From Listeria cossartiae subsp. cayugensis (GTDB lineage Bacteria > Bacillota > Bacilli > Lactobacillales > Listeriaceae): a DNA stretch of 64,000 bases. Below, one piece after another: positions 48,496 through 58,155 of the stretch. The position numbers and the translations under genes were made by a program. The notes below the pieces were generated by a model. It was given only the letters and a program-made list of their open reading frames with translations. It did not search any database and was not told where the DNA came from. The stretch covers positions 744,001-808,000 of the forward strand of contig NZ_JAARZC010000001.1 in the NCBI RefSeq assembly GCF_014229095.1, in the 5' to 3' direction. The first letter of the stretch is position 1; every line of letters starts with the position of its first letter.

Positions 48496-50052
48496 TTGTT
48501 TAAAATTATGAAAGACTTTACCGAGCAAGAGAAAATTATCGTTCTAGATTTTGGTAGTCAGTACAATCAACTAATTACGCGCCGCATTCGTGAATTCGGT
48601 GTGTATAGTGAATTACATCCGCATACTATTACAGTTGAAGAAATGAAAGCACTAAATCCAACGGGGATTATTTTTTCAGGAGGACCTAACAGTGTGTATG
48701 ACGAAGATGCCTTCCGCGCTGACGAAAGAATCTTTGACATGGGAATTCCAATTTTAGGAATTTGTTACGGCATGCAATTAATGACAACGCACTTTGGTGG
48801 CAAAGTGGAACGTGCGAAAGACCGCGAATACGGGAAAGCGGACATCCACGTCGAAAAACCAAGTCGTTTATTTGCTGGACTACCAACCGATCAAGTTGTT
48901 TGGATGAGTCACGGCGATTTAGTCGTTGAGGAGCCTGCTGGTTTTGAAGTAACAGCTACTAGTAAGTCTTGCCCAATTGCAGGTATTGCGGACGAAGATC
49001 GTTCCCTTTACGGCGTGCAATTCCACCCAGAAGTACGTCACTCAGTTCACGGAAACGAATTACTGAAGAATTTTGCATTAAACGTTTGTGGCTGTAAAGG
49101 CGACTGGACAATGGAAAACTTTAGTGAAGTAGAAATCGCGAAAATCCAAGAAATCGTAGGCGACAAAAAAGTATTGCTTGCACTTTCTGGCGGTGTAGAT
49201 TCCTCTGTTGTTGGTGTGTTAATTCATAAAGCAATCGGCGACCAACTAACATGTATTTTCGTTGACCACGGCCTTCTTCGTAAAGGGGAAGCTGACCAAG
49301 TAATGGCGACATTACAAGGCGAATTCAACATGAACATCATCAAAGTAGATGCGAAAAAACGCTTCATGGACAAACTTGCTGGCGTTTCTGACCCAGAACA
49401 AAAACGTAAAATCATCGGTAATGAATTCATTTACGTATTCGACGATGAAGCTAACAAACTAGACGGCGTAGAATTCCTAGCTCAAGGAACACTTTATACA
49501 GACATCATCGAAAGTGGTACAGCAACTGCCCAAACAATCAAGTCTCACCACAATGTAGGCGGCTTACCAGAAGATATGCAATTTAAACTAATCGAACCAT
49601 TAAATACACTTTTCAAAGATGAAGTTCGCGCACTAGGAATAGAACTTGGCATGCCTGACGCAATCGTTTGGCGCCAACCATTCCCAGGCCCAGGCTTAGG
49701 AATCCGTGTTCTTGGTGAAATTACGGAAGAAAAATTAGAGATTGTTCGTGATTCTGATTACATCTTGCGTGAAGAAATCAAAAACGCAGGATTAGAACGC
49801 GAAATCTGGCAATACTTTACTGCTCTTCCAAATATCCGTAGCGTTGGTGTTATGGGTGATGGTAGAACGTATGACCATACTGTGGTTGTCCGTGCGGTGA
49901 CGAGTATTGATGGTATGACAGCCGATTGGGCACGTATTCCGTGGGATGTACTGGAGAAAATTTCGGTAAGGATTGTGAATGAAGTGGATCACGTGAATCG
50001 TGTTGTTTATGATATTACGAGTAAGCCACCAGCTACGGTTGAGTGGGAATAA
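48496..50052 (+). CDS. guaA: GMP synthase (glutamine-hydrolysing)
   Basis: 518 residues, aminates XMP to GMP. Class I glutamine amidotransferase (about 12-205; GICYGMQ nucleophile Cys; late His-Glu in QFHPE), ATP-pyrophosphatase domain ([11 protein letters not shown]) and dimerisation domain ending PPATVEWE. I choose TTG at 48496 behind AAGGG. The 3' end is a known hotspot for integration of mobile elements; here its last bases recur at 50903 and 52876. Confidence 0.97.
   Translation: MFKIMKDFTEQEKIIVLDFGSQYNQLITRRIREFGVYSELHPHTITVEEMKALNPTGIIFSGGPNSVYDEDAFRADERIFDMGIPILGICYGMQLMTTHFGGKVERAKDREYGKADIHVEKPSRLFAGLPTDQVVWMSHGDLVVEEPAGFEVTATSKSCPIAGIADEDRSLYGVQFHPEVRHSVHGNELLKNFALNVCGCKGDWTMENFSEVEIAKIQEIVGDKKVLLALSGGVDSSVVGVLIHKAIGDQLTCIFVDHGLLRKGEADQVMATLQGEFNMNIIKVDAKKRFMDKLAGVSDPEQKRKIIGNEFIYVFDDEANKLDGVEFLAQGTLYTDIIESGTATAQTIKSHHNVGGLPEDMQFKLIEPLNTLFKDEVRALGIELGMPDAIVWRQPFPGPGLGIRVLGEITEEKLEIVRDSDYILREEIKNAGLEREIWQYFTALPNIRSVGVMGDGRTYDHTVVVRAVTSIDGMTADWARIPWDVLEKISVRIVNEVDHVNRVVYDITSKPPATVEWE
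50041..50052 (+). repeat. guaA 3' end, presumed attachment site, copy 1
   Basis: GAGTGGGAATAA codes the last residues of GuaA. Eleven of the bases recur at 52876 and nine at 50903, in the same orientation. Confidence 0.6.
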
Positions 50053-50150
50053 AAAGCTAACATAATAAGAATAGGAATATCAATAAATCAACGTTTTTCA
50101 ACTTATGAAATGCTTGATTTTCATTAAAAATGATATGGTTTCCTACCACA

Positions 50151-50190
50151 AATCCCTGTCAAGATGATGCTTGACGGGGATTTATTTTTT
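50151..50190 (+). terminator. Terminator of guaA
   Basis: AATCCCTGTCAAG (50151-50163) pairs with CTTGACGGGGATT (50170-50182; one G-U), then T-rich run. Confidence 0.88.
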
Positions 50191-50223
50191 TTGAGCTAAA
50201 TTATTTAATAATCAATAAATCCT

Positions 50224-50279
50224 GCCAATATTAGCTATTTGGGAAAACTTTAACCTCCTGTTTAAAGAACACAATCTAG
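50224..50279 (+). pseudogene. 3' remnant of an AraC-type regulator gene (copy 1)
   Basis: This stretch matches the last about 56 bases of the AraC-like gene (51859-51915), including CCAATATTAGCTA and AGAACACAATCTAG, with a few substitutions and a one-base deletion that breaks the frame. The rest of the gene is gone. Confidence 0.7.
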
Positions 50280-50343
50280 AACAATATTGTTTAAATATGA
50301 AATGTTAAAATAATTGTAGGCTAATGAAAAGGAGGGAAAAGTT

Positions 50344-50700
50344 ATGACTTTAAATGCAAAGAGTATCACTATAGGGCTGCCAGTAAGTGATTTGGAGAAA
50401 TCTGCAAGCTGGTATGAAAAACTGCTTATGAGTGATGAAAAACTAGTACCGGTTGAAGGGGTTATTGAATATCAAATTGGTTCGGTTTGGATCCAGCTTT
50501 TTGAAGAAAAAATCAATGCTTCTAAGAACGTTTTGTGTTTAGAGGCAGAAAATCTAGAAGTAGAATTTGAACGTTTAAAAACACTTGGGATAATAACTAA
50601 CGAGGTGATAGAAGAGCTATCAGGTATCCTTCGATATTTTGACTTCACTGATCCAGATGGTAATAAGTTATCATTCTATTGGTTATACGAACAAGAATAG
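50344..50700 (+). CDS. VOC (glyoxalase/bleomycin resistance) family protein, copy 1
   Basis: 118 residues, one VOC half-domain: TIGLPVSDLEKSASWYEKLL start, DPDGNKLSFYW end. The usual first-strand His and the Glu of DPDGNxxE are absent, so a classical metal site is doubtful. About 21 of 118 residues differ from the copy at 51980. ATG after AAGGAGGG. Ends at a terminator. Confidence 0.85.
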   Translation: MTLNAKSITIGLPVSDLEKSASWYEKLLMSDEKLVPVEGVIEYQIGSVWIQLFEEKINASKNVLCLEAENLEVEFERLKTLGIITNEVIEELSGILRYFDFTDPDGNKLSFYWLYEQE

Positions 50701-50733
50701 ATTTAAACAGCATTATATGATGAGCGTAACGCT

Positions 50734-50766
50734 AAAACGACGGACAACAGATTCGTCGTTTTTTGA
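50734..50766 (+). terminator. Terminator of VOC copy 1
   Basis: AAACGACG pairs with CGTCGTTT, T-run. Duplicated after copy 2. Confidence 0.85.
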
Positions 50767-50902
50767 TGCTTAAGTGGAGTAAAAATATAAGTTAGAGATT
50801 ATTTTTCGATTAGGTGTACTCTTTTATTTGTGTCTTCGTTTTATAGATTTTAATATTTTTTTTAATCTTGTATTATTAATGATAGTTATCTATAGCGTTA
50901 TA

Positions 50903-51055
50903 GAGTGGGAACAAAAAGCCAATATAATAAGTATGGAAATACCAATAAATCAACGTTTTTCAACTTATGAAATGCTTGGTTCTCATTAAAAATGATATAT
51001 TTCCCTACCACAAATCACTGTCAAGATGATGCTTGAAAGGGATTTGTTTTTTGTG
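50903..51055 (+). repeat. Second copy of the guaA 3' end plus its terminator region
   Basis: From GAGTGGGAA (50903) this block follows the sequence after 50041 for about 150 bases: AATAAATCAACG, TCAACTTATGAAATGCTTG and the terminator stem (here with mismatches, so probably weakened). It marks the start of duplication unit 2. Confidence 0.85.
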
Positions 51056-51141
51056 GGCTTACATTTTAATACTAAATTGTAATATAATTTATTTATTAAT
51101 ATGATTTTTAGAAAATACTGTTCTAAAAAGGAGGGGGAACG

Positions 51142-51915
51142 ATGAAAACGAAGATGCCTGAAATGCTTTCTTTCATTTCAGAAGAAGCTGTTAGTAGAAA
51201 AATGACAAGTGAGGAAATTGCTGCTCACTTTGGTTATGATAAACATCACTTTAGTCGAAAATTTAAAGAAATTAATGGATTTAGTGTGGTTGAATTCCTT
51301 TCTAGTTTAAAAGTGGAAAAGGCGATTATTGAACTTAATGAAGAAAAGCGTATTCTCGACCTACAAGAACATTCAGGTTTTGAAAGTAGTGGTAGTTTCA
51401 CAAATACGTTTAAAAAATATACAGGTAGTTCTCCTAGAAAATACAAAACGGAAATGAATGATATTTTTTATGATATGAAACGTTTTGAAAATGATAATAA
51501 GGATAAGTCGATAGCGCATTTTCAAGAAAAGAATGATTCTTTTTGCAATGTAACTATTGATGTACCTGATGAATTTGAGAAGGGTATCATATTTATTGGA
51601 CTTTTCCGTACTCTTATACCGAATCATATGCCTATATCGGGATTAGCTACTAAAAATTTAATAGGAAATCAATTGAAAAATATTCCAAGCGGAGACTATT
51701 ATTTATTAGCTTGTGCGATAAGCCAGTCTAATAACATTCTATCTTATTTTAACTTAAGTAATAGTTTGAGAGGGAAAGAAGATGAAAAGCTATCTTTTCC
51801 TAAATGTTCTGGCAATCATTACGCGATTAAGCTGAGAGAACCAATACCAGAAGATCCACCAATATTAGCTAATGTGGGAAAAATTTTAATCTCCTGTTTG
51901 AAGAACACAATCTAG
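51142..51915 (+). CDS. AraC-family regulator with N-terminal helix-turn-helix domain
   Basis: 257 residues. DNA-binding domain at the N-terminus (about 1-105) with EEIAAHFGYDKHHFSRKFKE and GSFTNTFKKYTGSSPRKYK; the remaining about 150 residues form an effector-type domain. The domain order (HTH first) resembles Rob/SoxS-like proteins with an effector domain. ATG after AAAGGAGGGGG. It lies 64 bases before VOC copy 2, which it may control. Confidence 0.85.
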   Translation: MKTKMPEMLSFISEEAVSRKMTSEEIAAHFGYDKHHFSRKFKEINGFSVVEFLSSLKVEKAIIELNEEKRILDLQEHSGFESSGSFTNTFKKYTGSSPRKYKTEMNDIFYDMKRFENDNKDKSIAHFQEKNDSFCNVTIDVPDEFEKGIIFIGLFRTLIPNHMPISGLATKNLIGNQLKNIPSGDYYLLACAISQSNNILSYFNLSNSLRGKEDEKLSFPKCSGNHYAIKLREPIPEDPPILANVGKILISCLKNTI

Positions 51916-51979
51916 AACAATATAGTTTAACTATGAAATGTTAAAATAATTGTAGGCTAATGAAAAGGAGAGATAAGAT

Positions 51980-52336
51980 ATGGCTTTAAATGCAAAGAGT
52001 ATCACTATAGGACTACCAGTAAGTGATTTGGAGAAATCTGCTAGTTGGTATGAAAAACTATTTATGAGTGATGAAAAATTAACACCAGTTGAAGGCGTTG
52101 TTGAATATCAAATTGGTTCAGTTTGGATTCAACTTTTTGAAGAAAAAATAAATGTTTCAGAAAACGTTTTACGCATAGGGGTAGAAGATTTAGATGTGGA
52201 ATTTGAACGTTTAAAAACACTTGGAGTAATAACTGACGAGGTAATAGAAGATGCACCAGGTATCATTCGATATTTTGTCTTTTCTGATCCAGATGGTAAT
52301 AAGTTGTCATTCTATTGGTTGTATGATCAGGAATAG
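51980..52336 (+). CDS. VOC family protein, copy 2
   Basis: 118 residues, paralogue of the protein at 50344 with the same N-terminus apart from residue 2 and the same DPDGNKLSFYWLY end. Most differences are conservative and cluster at 60-70 and 85-105. ATG after AAGGAGAG. It retains its own upstream regulator gene. Confidence 0.85.
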   Translation: MALNAKSITIGLPVSDLEKSASWYEKLFMSDEKLTPVEGVVEYQIGSVWIQLFEEKINVSENVLRIGVEDLDVEFERLKTLGVITDEVIEDAPGIIRYFVFSDPDGNKLSFYWLYDQE

Positions 52337-52370
52337 ATTTGAACAGGATTATAGGATGAACGATAACACT

Positions 52371-52401
52371 AAAACGACGGATGAATGATTCGTCGTTTTT
52401 T
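52371..52401 (+). terminator. Terminator of VOC copy 2
   Basis: AAAACGACG (52371-52379) pairs with CGTCGTTTT (52391-52399), T-run; same as at 50734. Confidence 0.85.
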
Positions 52402-52529
52402 GATGCTTAAGTGGAGTAAAAGATAACATTGGCATGATTCTCTCTATTGTCGCAAAGGTATATTTTTATTGAATTTAAAAGCACAAAAAATTCTATTATA
52501 AATTATTTCCTGAGTAGGCGTACTTTTAA

Positions 52530-52661
52530 TATGATAAATTATTTGCAAAAAATAATGTAAACTTAAAATATGAAAGTTTCAAAGAAGAAGGTGAACTTTT
52601 TATTGAAACTAAGATTCCAGAGTTAAGTAATCCAGGATACGATTTATTCATGCAATGTTAA
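52530..52661 (+). pseudogene. C-terminal remnant of an unknown gene
   Basis: Open frame of 43 codons without a start, ending KEEGELFIETKIPELSNPGY then DLFMQC and TAA, followed at once by a terminator. It looks like the tail of a lost gene. Family not recognised. The corresponding position in unit 1 lacks it. Confidence 0.4.
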
Positions 52662-52678
52662 TTTACAAATCAAAAAAA

Positions 52679-52703
52679 AGACCGTTTCTATTCGGTCTTC
52701 TTA
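52679..52703 (+). terminator. Terminator
   Basis: AAGACCG (52679-52685) pairs with CGGTCTT (52693-52699), A-run before and T-rich after. Confidence 0.7.
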
Positions 52704-52875
52704 TAACTACATTGAATATCAAAGTAAATACTTTCTTAAGCCTGAATGTGGTTAAAACTTCATTACACTATTATTGCATTTTTTTATATTTTTGTCTTCA
52801 TTTTAAAGGTTTTAATAGTTCTTAAGTATTTTGTATTATCAACAATATTCATCCATATCTTGTACGTAAGTCATG

Positions 52876-52887
52876 GAGTGGGAATAG
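52876..52887 (+). repeat. guaA 3' end repeat, copy 3
   Basis: GAGTGGGAATAG matches 11 of 12 bases of the guaA end. Preceded by a segment (from 52793, TGTCTTC...) similar to that before copy 2 (from 50831). It marks the border with the AT-rich island. Confidence 0.55.
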
Positions 52888-53097
52888 TAAAAATTGAATC
52901 CATAATGTTAATTTGACACATTCTATTAAGTTAGAAAATATTATATATAACTTGACATATAACTATTTGTAATAGACATGTATAATTAACTTTGAATAAA
53001 TTTAGTATTATATCTAATTCAATTGCTAAAATAAAAAATTCTACAATTGTATTAAATAAATTATGGAATTTATTTAACATATTTAATGGTAAATTTT

Positions 53098-55866
53098 TCA
53101 TTTTTTTGTTAAAGCAATTTCTCTAATCACATAATTAGAATCTACTAAACTTTTTTCTAAAATATACTTTGCAGTATTTGTATCGACTTTCTCAATCTCA
53201 CCTAATCCATGAACTAATTGACTTTTTACATATGAATCATCTTCATTAATAATTCTTATAAATCTGTTGGTTATTGTTTCTACATATTCTTCCACATTTA
53301 AGAGTTTTATCAATAAATGAATAGAATGCCAACGAAGATCTAGCGAAGTAGAATTAATCCATATTAATGAAAATTGAAAGAATAACCCTAATACACTTTG
53401 AGAAGTTTCTAACTTATCATCTTTATCTAAATAACTTTTGATTAATTTACAAGATTCTATTTGCGAAGCCTCATCATTAAATGTAGATAACTCATTCAAA
53501 ATTGAAACACTTACATCCTTTTGAAACAACTCTAAAAGTAAGTAGTGCGCAAATACTAACATTTGTTTTTGTACATGAGAAAGCATTGTTTCATATGCAT
53601 CTATATCTCCCCCCATGTTAATCAATTCTTCCACAATCTGACTATTTCTGTTAATAATATATTTATCAATTCTACACAAAATATATAATAATTTGTACGC
53701 TTCAATTTTATCAGTAATCATTTGTTTAGAATTAAGTATTGTATTTGCAGTTTCTCTAAATATGGCGTCTATCAACTCTTTGGAAATGGTGGTACTATCA
53801 TTTCCAAAGACATTTCTGACTGCGAGAAAAGAAGAATCAGCATATTTTGTGTAACTGCCATTTTCTCCTTGAGTTAAATTTCTATATTTTATTATTTCTA
53901 AATGTTTTTCTAAAAACAGAGTACTACTAGGCATATTTTTGTTGGTTTCAATTGAATACTCTAATTCATAAAACTCCGGCCACTTTTCTTGAATTTTACT
54001 ATTTAATTTTTGATTTTCTTTGTTATTAAATAACTTACCTAGTTGGCAGCATAAACATTTAATATGATTTTCACTAATTGAGCTCGATTTATCCTTAAAT
54101 AAATTTATGATAAATTCATTTAATTTTATTATTAATTTGTAGTCTACTTTACTATAATTCACAGACTGACATAAAAATTCAATTGCGCTATCATGATACC
54201 TCAAACTTTTACTTTTCAAAATAGAGAGGCAAAATTCTGTTAGATAATTTTGATCCAGTCTATCTTTTATACGTTTTAACGTATAGAAAATATAACTTTC
54301 CAAATTCACAATACTATCTTCAGATTTCTTCCAACCATTTAATATGACTTCTAAATTATCCCATACATAAGAAAAATCGTCATCGCTCAAATAATATCCT
54401 ACTTCTGATATAGCAAGTAATTGAGCAACTAATTTATGATTAGTCAATATATGATTGTCTGTGTAATCATATATTTCCTTAGCCTCCTCTGGAGTAAGTT
54501 TTTCCAAATGAGCGGAAAAAGTTCTAGCCATTCTACGAACTTTCTTTTTATCTAATGACATAATTGTATTTTTAAAATTTAGCTTAAACATTATCCATTC
54601 ATTATTTCGCACAAAACACTCATAACTCAATTTTTGAACTATAGAGTAAATACGGGTTAAATGAGTCATTGATCCAAAAATCATTGCTTCAAAAAAGATA
54701 TCAGCTATTGAATTTGTATAGAGAGACCTATCTCCTAGAAAAGTTTTTGATGAGTATGCTTCAATATCTGACTTTTGCCTATCTTGTTCAAGTCTCTCCA
54801 ATAAATTTTTTTCATATCTATCTATATTGGGATAAAATAAACTATTATTCATCTTGTCCAACTCAATTTGCCCAAAATTCTGATTTGTAAACTCATTCCT
54901 ATTTTCATGATATAAGTTAATCTGATTACGTAAATCAATTAATATATCTTGAATAAACCAGTCTTCTAATTTATTGGATAATGAGTTTTTATAAGCTAAT
55001 TTCAATATTTCTATACTCTCAAAAAGATTATTATTATAATACTCATTAATTGCTTTCCATCTCAGCTCTATTACCTTAAAGTAAGCTTGAGGTAATATAT
55101 TTTGTAACATTTTTAAATACTCCGATATTTTGAAAGTATTAAAATTACTTCCGTTAAACATAATTGGAAGTAGTGTTGAACAATAATAATCTATATCAAG
55201 ATCTGAAGCCATTTCTTTTGTTTTTTCATTTCTAAAAAACATACTAATAAAGTATTCTCTGCATCTTATTTTACTAATTTTTTTACTACCTATTGATAAA
55301 ATATATGGGATATTAATCTTTTCAGATTCAATTTGTATATCGTTTGCATCGTTAGTCTCCTCCATCAATAAATTATTGCTTGGAATAATAGCATTTCCAA
55401 ATCCATATGATCTATATACTGATAAAATATCATCAATCAAGTCCGTAGTACTTCTCTGAATAAAATCTTCAAAAGAATGAATAGTTTTATTTTTAGGAGC
55501 ATTAGCATGAAGTAGTCTCGTTTGAAGGGATGTTTTTTCTTTTGAATTTTGATCACAAAAATAATAAAGTGAAGGAATGTTGTTTTTTAGGACTTCGTCA
55601 ACTTCATTTTGCACTCCTTGAGGTATGCCATCTTCGTTATCAATCAAAAAAATACAAACATCTGCACTTTTGAGACGCTGAATATAATGATTATAAGCAC
55701 TCATTGAGGAAGTGCCAGCTTCTTCAAATAAATATATTTGAAAAAGACCTGTCAATTCTAACATCTCTTTAATTGCTTTTCTAGCTAAATTATATTTTAT
55801 AGAAGCTTGATCATCACCAGTTTTAGAGCTAATAAAAACTTTTAATTTATCTTCAATTTGAATCAT
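53098..55866 (-). CDS. Large protein with N-terminal DUF4062-like (TIR-like) domain, candidate defence effector
   Basis: 922 residues. N-terminal about 150: VFISSKTGDDQ, YNHYIQRLKSADVCIFLID, VQNEVDEVLKNNIPSLYYF, the alternating alpha/beta pattern of DUF4062/TIR-like folds. The rest is nearly all helical and looks like alpha-solenoid repeats, ending in HEAT-like units (VKSQLVHGLGEIE, YVIREIAL). Such a sensor solenoid plus N-terminal effector is common in bacterial immune proteins. Low GC compared with the backbone. ATG after GGAGGG. Function unproven. Confidence 0.7.
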   Translation of the reverse strand: MIQIEDKLKVFISSKTGDDQASIKYNLARKAIKEMLELTGLFQIYLFEEAGTSSMSAYNHYIQRLKSADVCIFLIDNEDGIPQGVQNEVDEVLKNNIPSLYYFCDQNSKEKTSLQTRLLHANAPKNKTIHSFEDFIQRSTTDLIDDILSVYRSYGFGNAIIPSNNLLMEETNDANDIQIESEKINIPYILSIGSKKISKIRCREYFISMFFRNEKTKEMASDLDIDYYCSTLLPIMFNGSNFNTFKISEYLKMLQNILPQAYFKVIELRWKAINEYYNNNLFESIEILKLAYKNSLSNKLEDWFIQDILIDLRNQINLYHENRNEFTNQNFGQIELDKMNNSLFYPNIDRYEKNLLERLEQDRQKSDIEAYSSKTFLGDRSLYTNSIADIFFEAMIFGSMTHLTRIYSIVQKLSYECFVRNNEWIMFKLNFKNTIMSLDKKKVRRMARTFSAHLEKLTPEEAKEIYDYTDNHILTNHKLVAQLLAISEVGYYLSDDDFSYVWDNLEVILNGWKKSEDSIVNLESYIFYTLKRIKDRLDQNYLTEFCLSILKSKSLRYHDSAIEFLCQSVNYSKVDYKLIIKLNEFIINLFKDKSSSISENHIKCLCCQLGKLFNNKENQKLNSKIQEKWPEFYELEYSIETNKNMPSSTLFLEKHLEIIKYRNLTQGENGSYTKYADSSFLAVRNVFGNDSTTISKELIDAIFRETANTILNSKQMITDKIEAYKLLYILCRIDKYIINRNSQIVEELINMGGDIDAYETMLSHVQKQMLVFAHYLLLELFQKDVSVSILNELSTFNDEASQIESCKLIKSYLDKDDKLETSQSVLGLFFQFSLIWINSTSLDLRWHSIHLLIKLLNVEEYVETITNRFIRIINEDDSYVKSQLVHGLGEIEKVDTNTAKYILEKSLVDSNYVIREIALTKK

Positions 55867-56022
55867 CTATAACCCTCCAATTTTATCTATCTCAAGCTTA
55901 TTATAACTAGTATTAACAAAAAACACACTCTATAAAATATAAAAAGAGTATTTTTTATAGTGCTAAATAAGATACTTACTATTTTCATCTGTTCTTTATT
56001 ATTTATTTGTATAATCAATTTT

Positions 56023-56051
56023 TTCGTTTACTAGTTGAGCTAGTAAACGAA
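56023..56051. terminator. Perfect 12-bp hairpin
   Basis: TTCGTTTACTAG (56023-56034) pairs with CTAGTAAACGAA (56040-56051), loop TTGAG; followed by TAGTCTTTTT. Confidence 0.6.
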
Positions 56052-56086
56052 TAGTCTTTTTGCATTATAAAAACAAGAACTTAAAA

Positions 56087-56120
56087 TTGAAAATATTTCT
56101 AAAGATTTTCAACTTTTTTT
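56087..56120 (+). terminator. Second terminator-like hairpin
   Basis: TTGAAAAT (56087-56094) pairs with ATTTTCAA (56105-56112), followed by C and T7. Confidence 0.6.
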
Positions 56121-56588
56121 ACCTTTGAGCAAGGAAAATAGTTTAGGAGCTTCTTTATCCTCCGGAATTTGATAGAGCTGGTTTTAGATTAGAAATATTT
56201 TGGAATCGAAATTTATGCTATAGAGGTAGACGCAATGTGAGTTTTTTATAATAAGGCTTCTATCAACCATAGTAAAATCCAATCCCATTCTGTGTTATAT
56301 TGATCCAGGAGGTCGCGAATATCAATAGTAAACAGGAGATAGTACCCTTCAACTTGTACTAATCAAAAAGTTTTAATTGTAGATACAGGATGAATAAAAT
56401 ATATATGAGTTGTAATGGATACTTCATATCTAAGAGAAATTAGAAGAATATTTTTAATTCTCGCTAACGAGCATTTGAAACACTTAACTCAAAAAACATA
56501 AATGGTCTTAGTTACTCTCTTTTTTAGTGGCTATTATTAATCAGATTAGATAAAATAAGAAATAAATAATCAGAAATGAGGAAGTGCA

Positions 56589-57260
56589 TTGATAATTACA
56601 TCTGTTTTAGTTCCAGTTGCTCTATGTTTAGTTACAATATATTTTACGAACAAGCAGCATAAAAAAAATATGGAACAACAAGAAAATCAACATAATCAGG
56701 CTTTGGAAACTTCGGAGAAAAGGTATCAAGAACAATCGTTAATCAATTTAAGAAAAGAACGCATAATGTATCAACCATACCTTTCGCTCTCTACCAAAGA
56801 AAAGATTGATAAGTTTACTGGGAAAATGGAACGCGATAAACATAATGTTATAATAATACCTTTTAAAATTAAAAATGAGGGATTGGGAGCAGCTTTTTCA
56901 GTATATTTAAATTATCTCGAAAAAGAAGAAATGAAGGGAATATCTACAAAATCTGTTTCAGTTATAGCTATTCAGCCTAGCCGAAAGAACGGTTATAATA
57001 TTTTGGGGGTTGCTATGCCGATTCATATGGATATTTTAAGAGTCGAAGGAGAAGCGGATTTTTATTTATATTTAAATGCTATTGATAAAGAGGGGATAGA
57101 AACTAAGCCAGATGATTGGATTAGATGGAACTTTAGTATTGAATTTTTTGATATCCAGGAAAGAAAATACATACAAGATTATCAGTTCTTTTCTGTATTA
57201 AGTAATGATACAATAGTAAGAATGAATTCTGAAAAACCAAAATTTATAGAGTTTAATTAA
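56589..57260 (+). CDS. Membrane-anchored protein with coiled coil and beta domain, island gene
   Basis: 223 residues: one N-terminal membrane helix (about 2-19), a charged coiled coil (about 20-55, rich in Gln/Glu/Lys), then a beta-rich domain containing IKNEGLGAAFSVYLNYLE. It starts with TTG at 56589 behind GAGGAAG. Function unknown. Forms a pair with the next membrane protein (47 bases apart) and may belong with the DUF4062-like gene. Confidence 0.65.
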   Translation: MIITSVLVPVALCLVTIYFTNKQHKKNMEQQENQHNQALETSEKRYQEQSLINLRKERIMYQPYLSLSTKEKIDKFTGKMERDKHNVIIIPFKIKNEGLGAAFSVYLNYLEKEEMKGISTKSVSVIAIQPSRKNGYNILGVAMPIHMDILRVEGEADFYLYLNAIDKEGIETKPDDWIRWNFSIEFFDIQERKYIQDYQFFSVLSNDTIVRMNSEKPKFIEFN

Positions 57261-57307
57261 CTTTTTTAGTAGGGAAATTTATAAATTCTAAATGAGGTGA
57301 ATCCAAA

Positions 57308-57997
57308 ATGCATAATTACAAAAGCAACTTTCATTTTTTGTTCTTTGCATTAATTATATTTTCTCCATTACTTTATTTTTATCTTGATAATGCAAAATGG
57401 GAAATAATGGCACTTGGGATAGTTGCATCAATAACACTCTTAGTTTTTACAAGTAGTGAATTTAATTTAATAAAACTTTCAAAAGATGGAGTTGAATTGA
57501 GGAGGGTTATAAAAGAAGCAGAAGTAACAGCACAAATATTAAGTTCAAAAATTGAATTACTACTAACATATGATATGGAAAATTTTGTTAATAAATTGCA
57601 TAATCATAATTTAGGAATAATGGTAACAAAGTTACAAACCATTTCCTTGGTTATGCGAGATGAAAAAATTCTATCAACAGAATTAACAAAAAGTATAGAA
57701 AAAATATTATCGAGAATCGCCGAGCAATGTATAACTGAAATAGAAGGTTTTATATTTTCATACCATTATGAAAATTTTCTTCATTTAAATATCAGTGAGG
57801 AGCAAACAAATAATGAATTGCAAATATTGAAAGATTTGTTTTTTGAGAAGGGGACGTACCAATTGAAAAGTACTTGGCCAACACCAAAAGACATAAAAGA
57901 AGTTTTCAAAAATAAAGATTTTGTTTTTGAAAAGGAATATAAATCATGGCTTCAGTATTATATTGATGGTTTTGAAGCTATAGAATATCTAATATGA
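57308..57997 (+). CDS. Two-helix membrane protein with cytoplasmic helical domain, island gene
   Basis: 229 residues: two N-terminal helices (about 8-28 and 33-50), then a cytoplasmic, helical region of 175 residues with EAEVTAQILSSKIELLLTYD. Not recognised. ATG after GAGGTG at nine bases. Same strand and spacing as the preceding gene; AT-rich. Confidence 0.65.
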   Translation: MHNYKSNFHFLFFALIIFSPLLYFYLDNAKWEIMALGIVASITLLVFTSSEFNLIKLSKDGVELRRVIKEAEVTAQILSSKIELLLTYDMENFVNKLHNHNLGIMVTKLQTISLVMRDEKILSTELTKSIEKILSRIAEQCITEIEGFIFSYHYENFLHLNISEEQTNNELQILKDLFFEKGTYQLKSTWPTPKDIKEVFKNKDFVFEKEYKSWLQYYIDGFEAIEYLI

Positions 57998-58155
57998 TAA
58001 TATTAATAAAAAAGAGCGCAAGTCTCTTCTATTCAATTCAAGAATTAATTCGGTTAGATATAAAAAGTTTATTTATAGTTTTGAGAACAAACAGGCAAGT
58101 CATAGATACTACTAAACATAGAATTTAATGATATCTCGTTTATTTGCTATGATAC

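Larger units (their letters stand above)
52402..53097. other. Non-coding spacer with gene remnant and third guaA-end repeat
   Basis: About 700 AT-rich bases: a frame remnant (52530-52661), a terminator (52679-52703) and the repeat at 52876. No intact gene seen. Confidence 0.6.
55867..56588. other. 722-base AT-rich spacer with two terminator-like hairpins and decayed frames
   Basis: Left part holds the leader of the DUF4062-like gene. Two hairpins are at 56023 and 56087. From 56120 to 56360 there are short frames such as YPPEFDRAGFRLEIFWNRN and IDPGGREYQ, each soon stopped, which suggests eroded genes. No intact gene seen. Confidence 0.5.
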
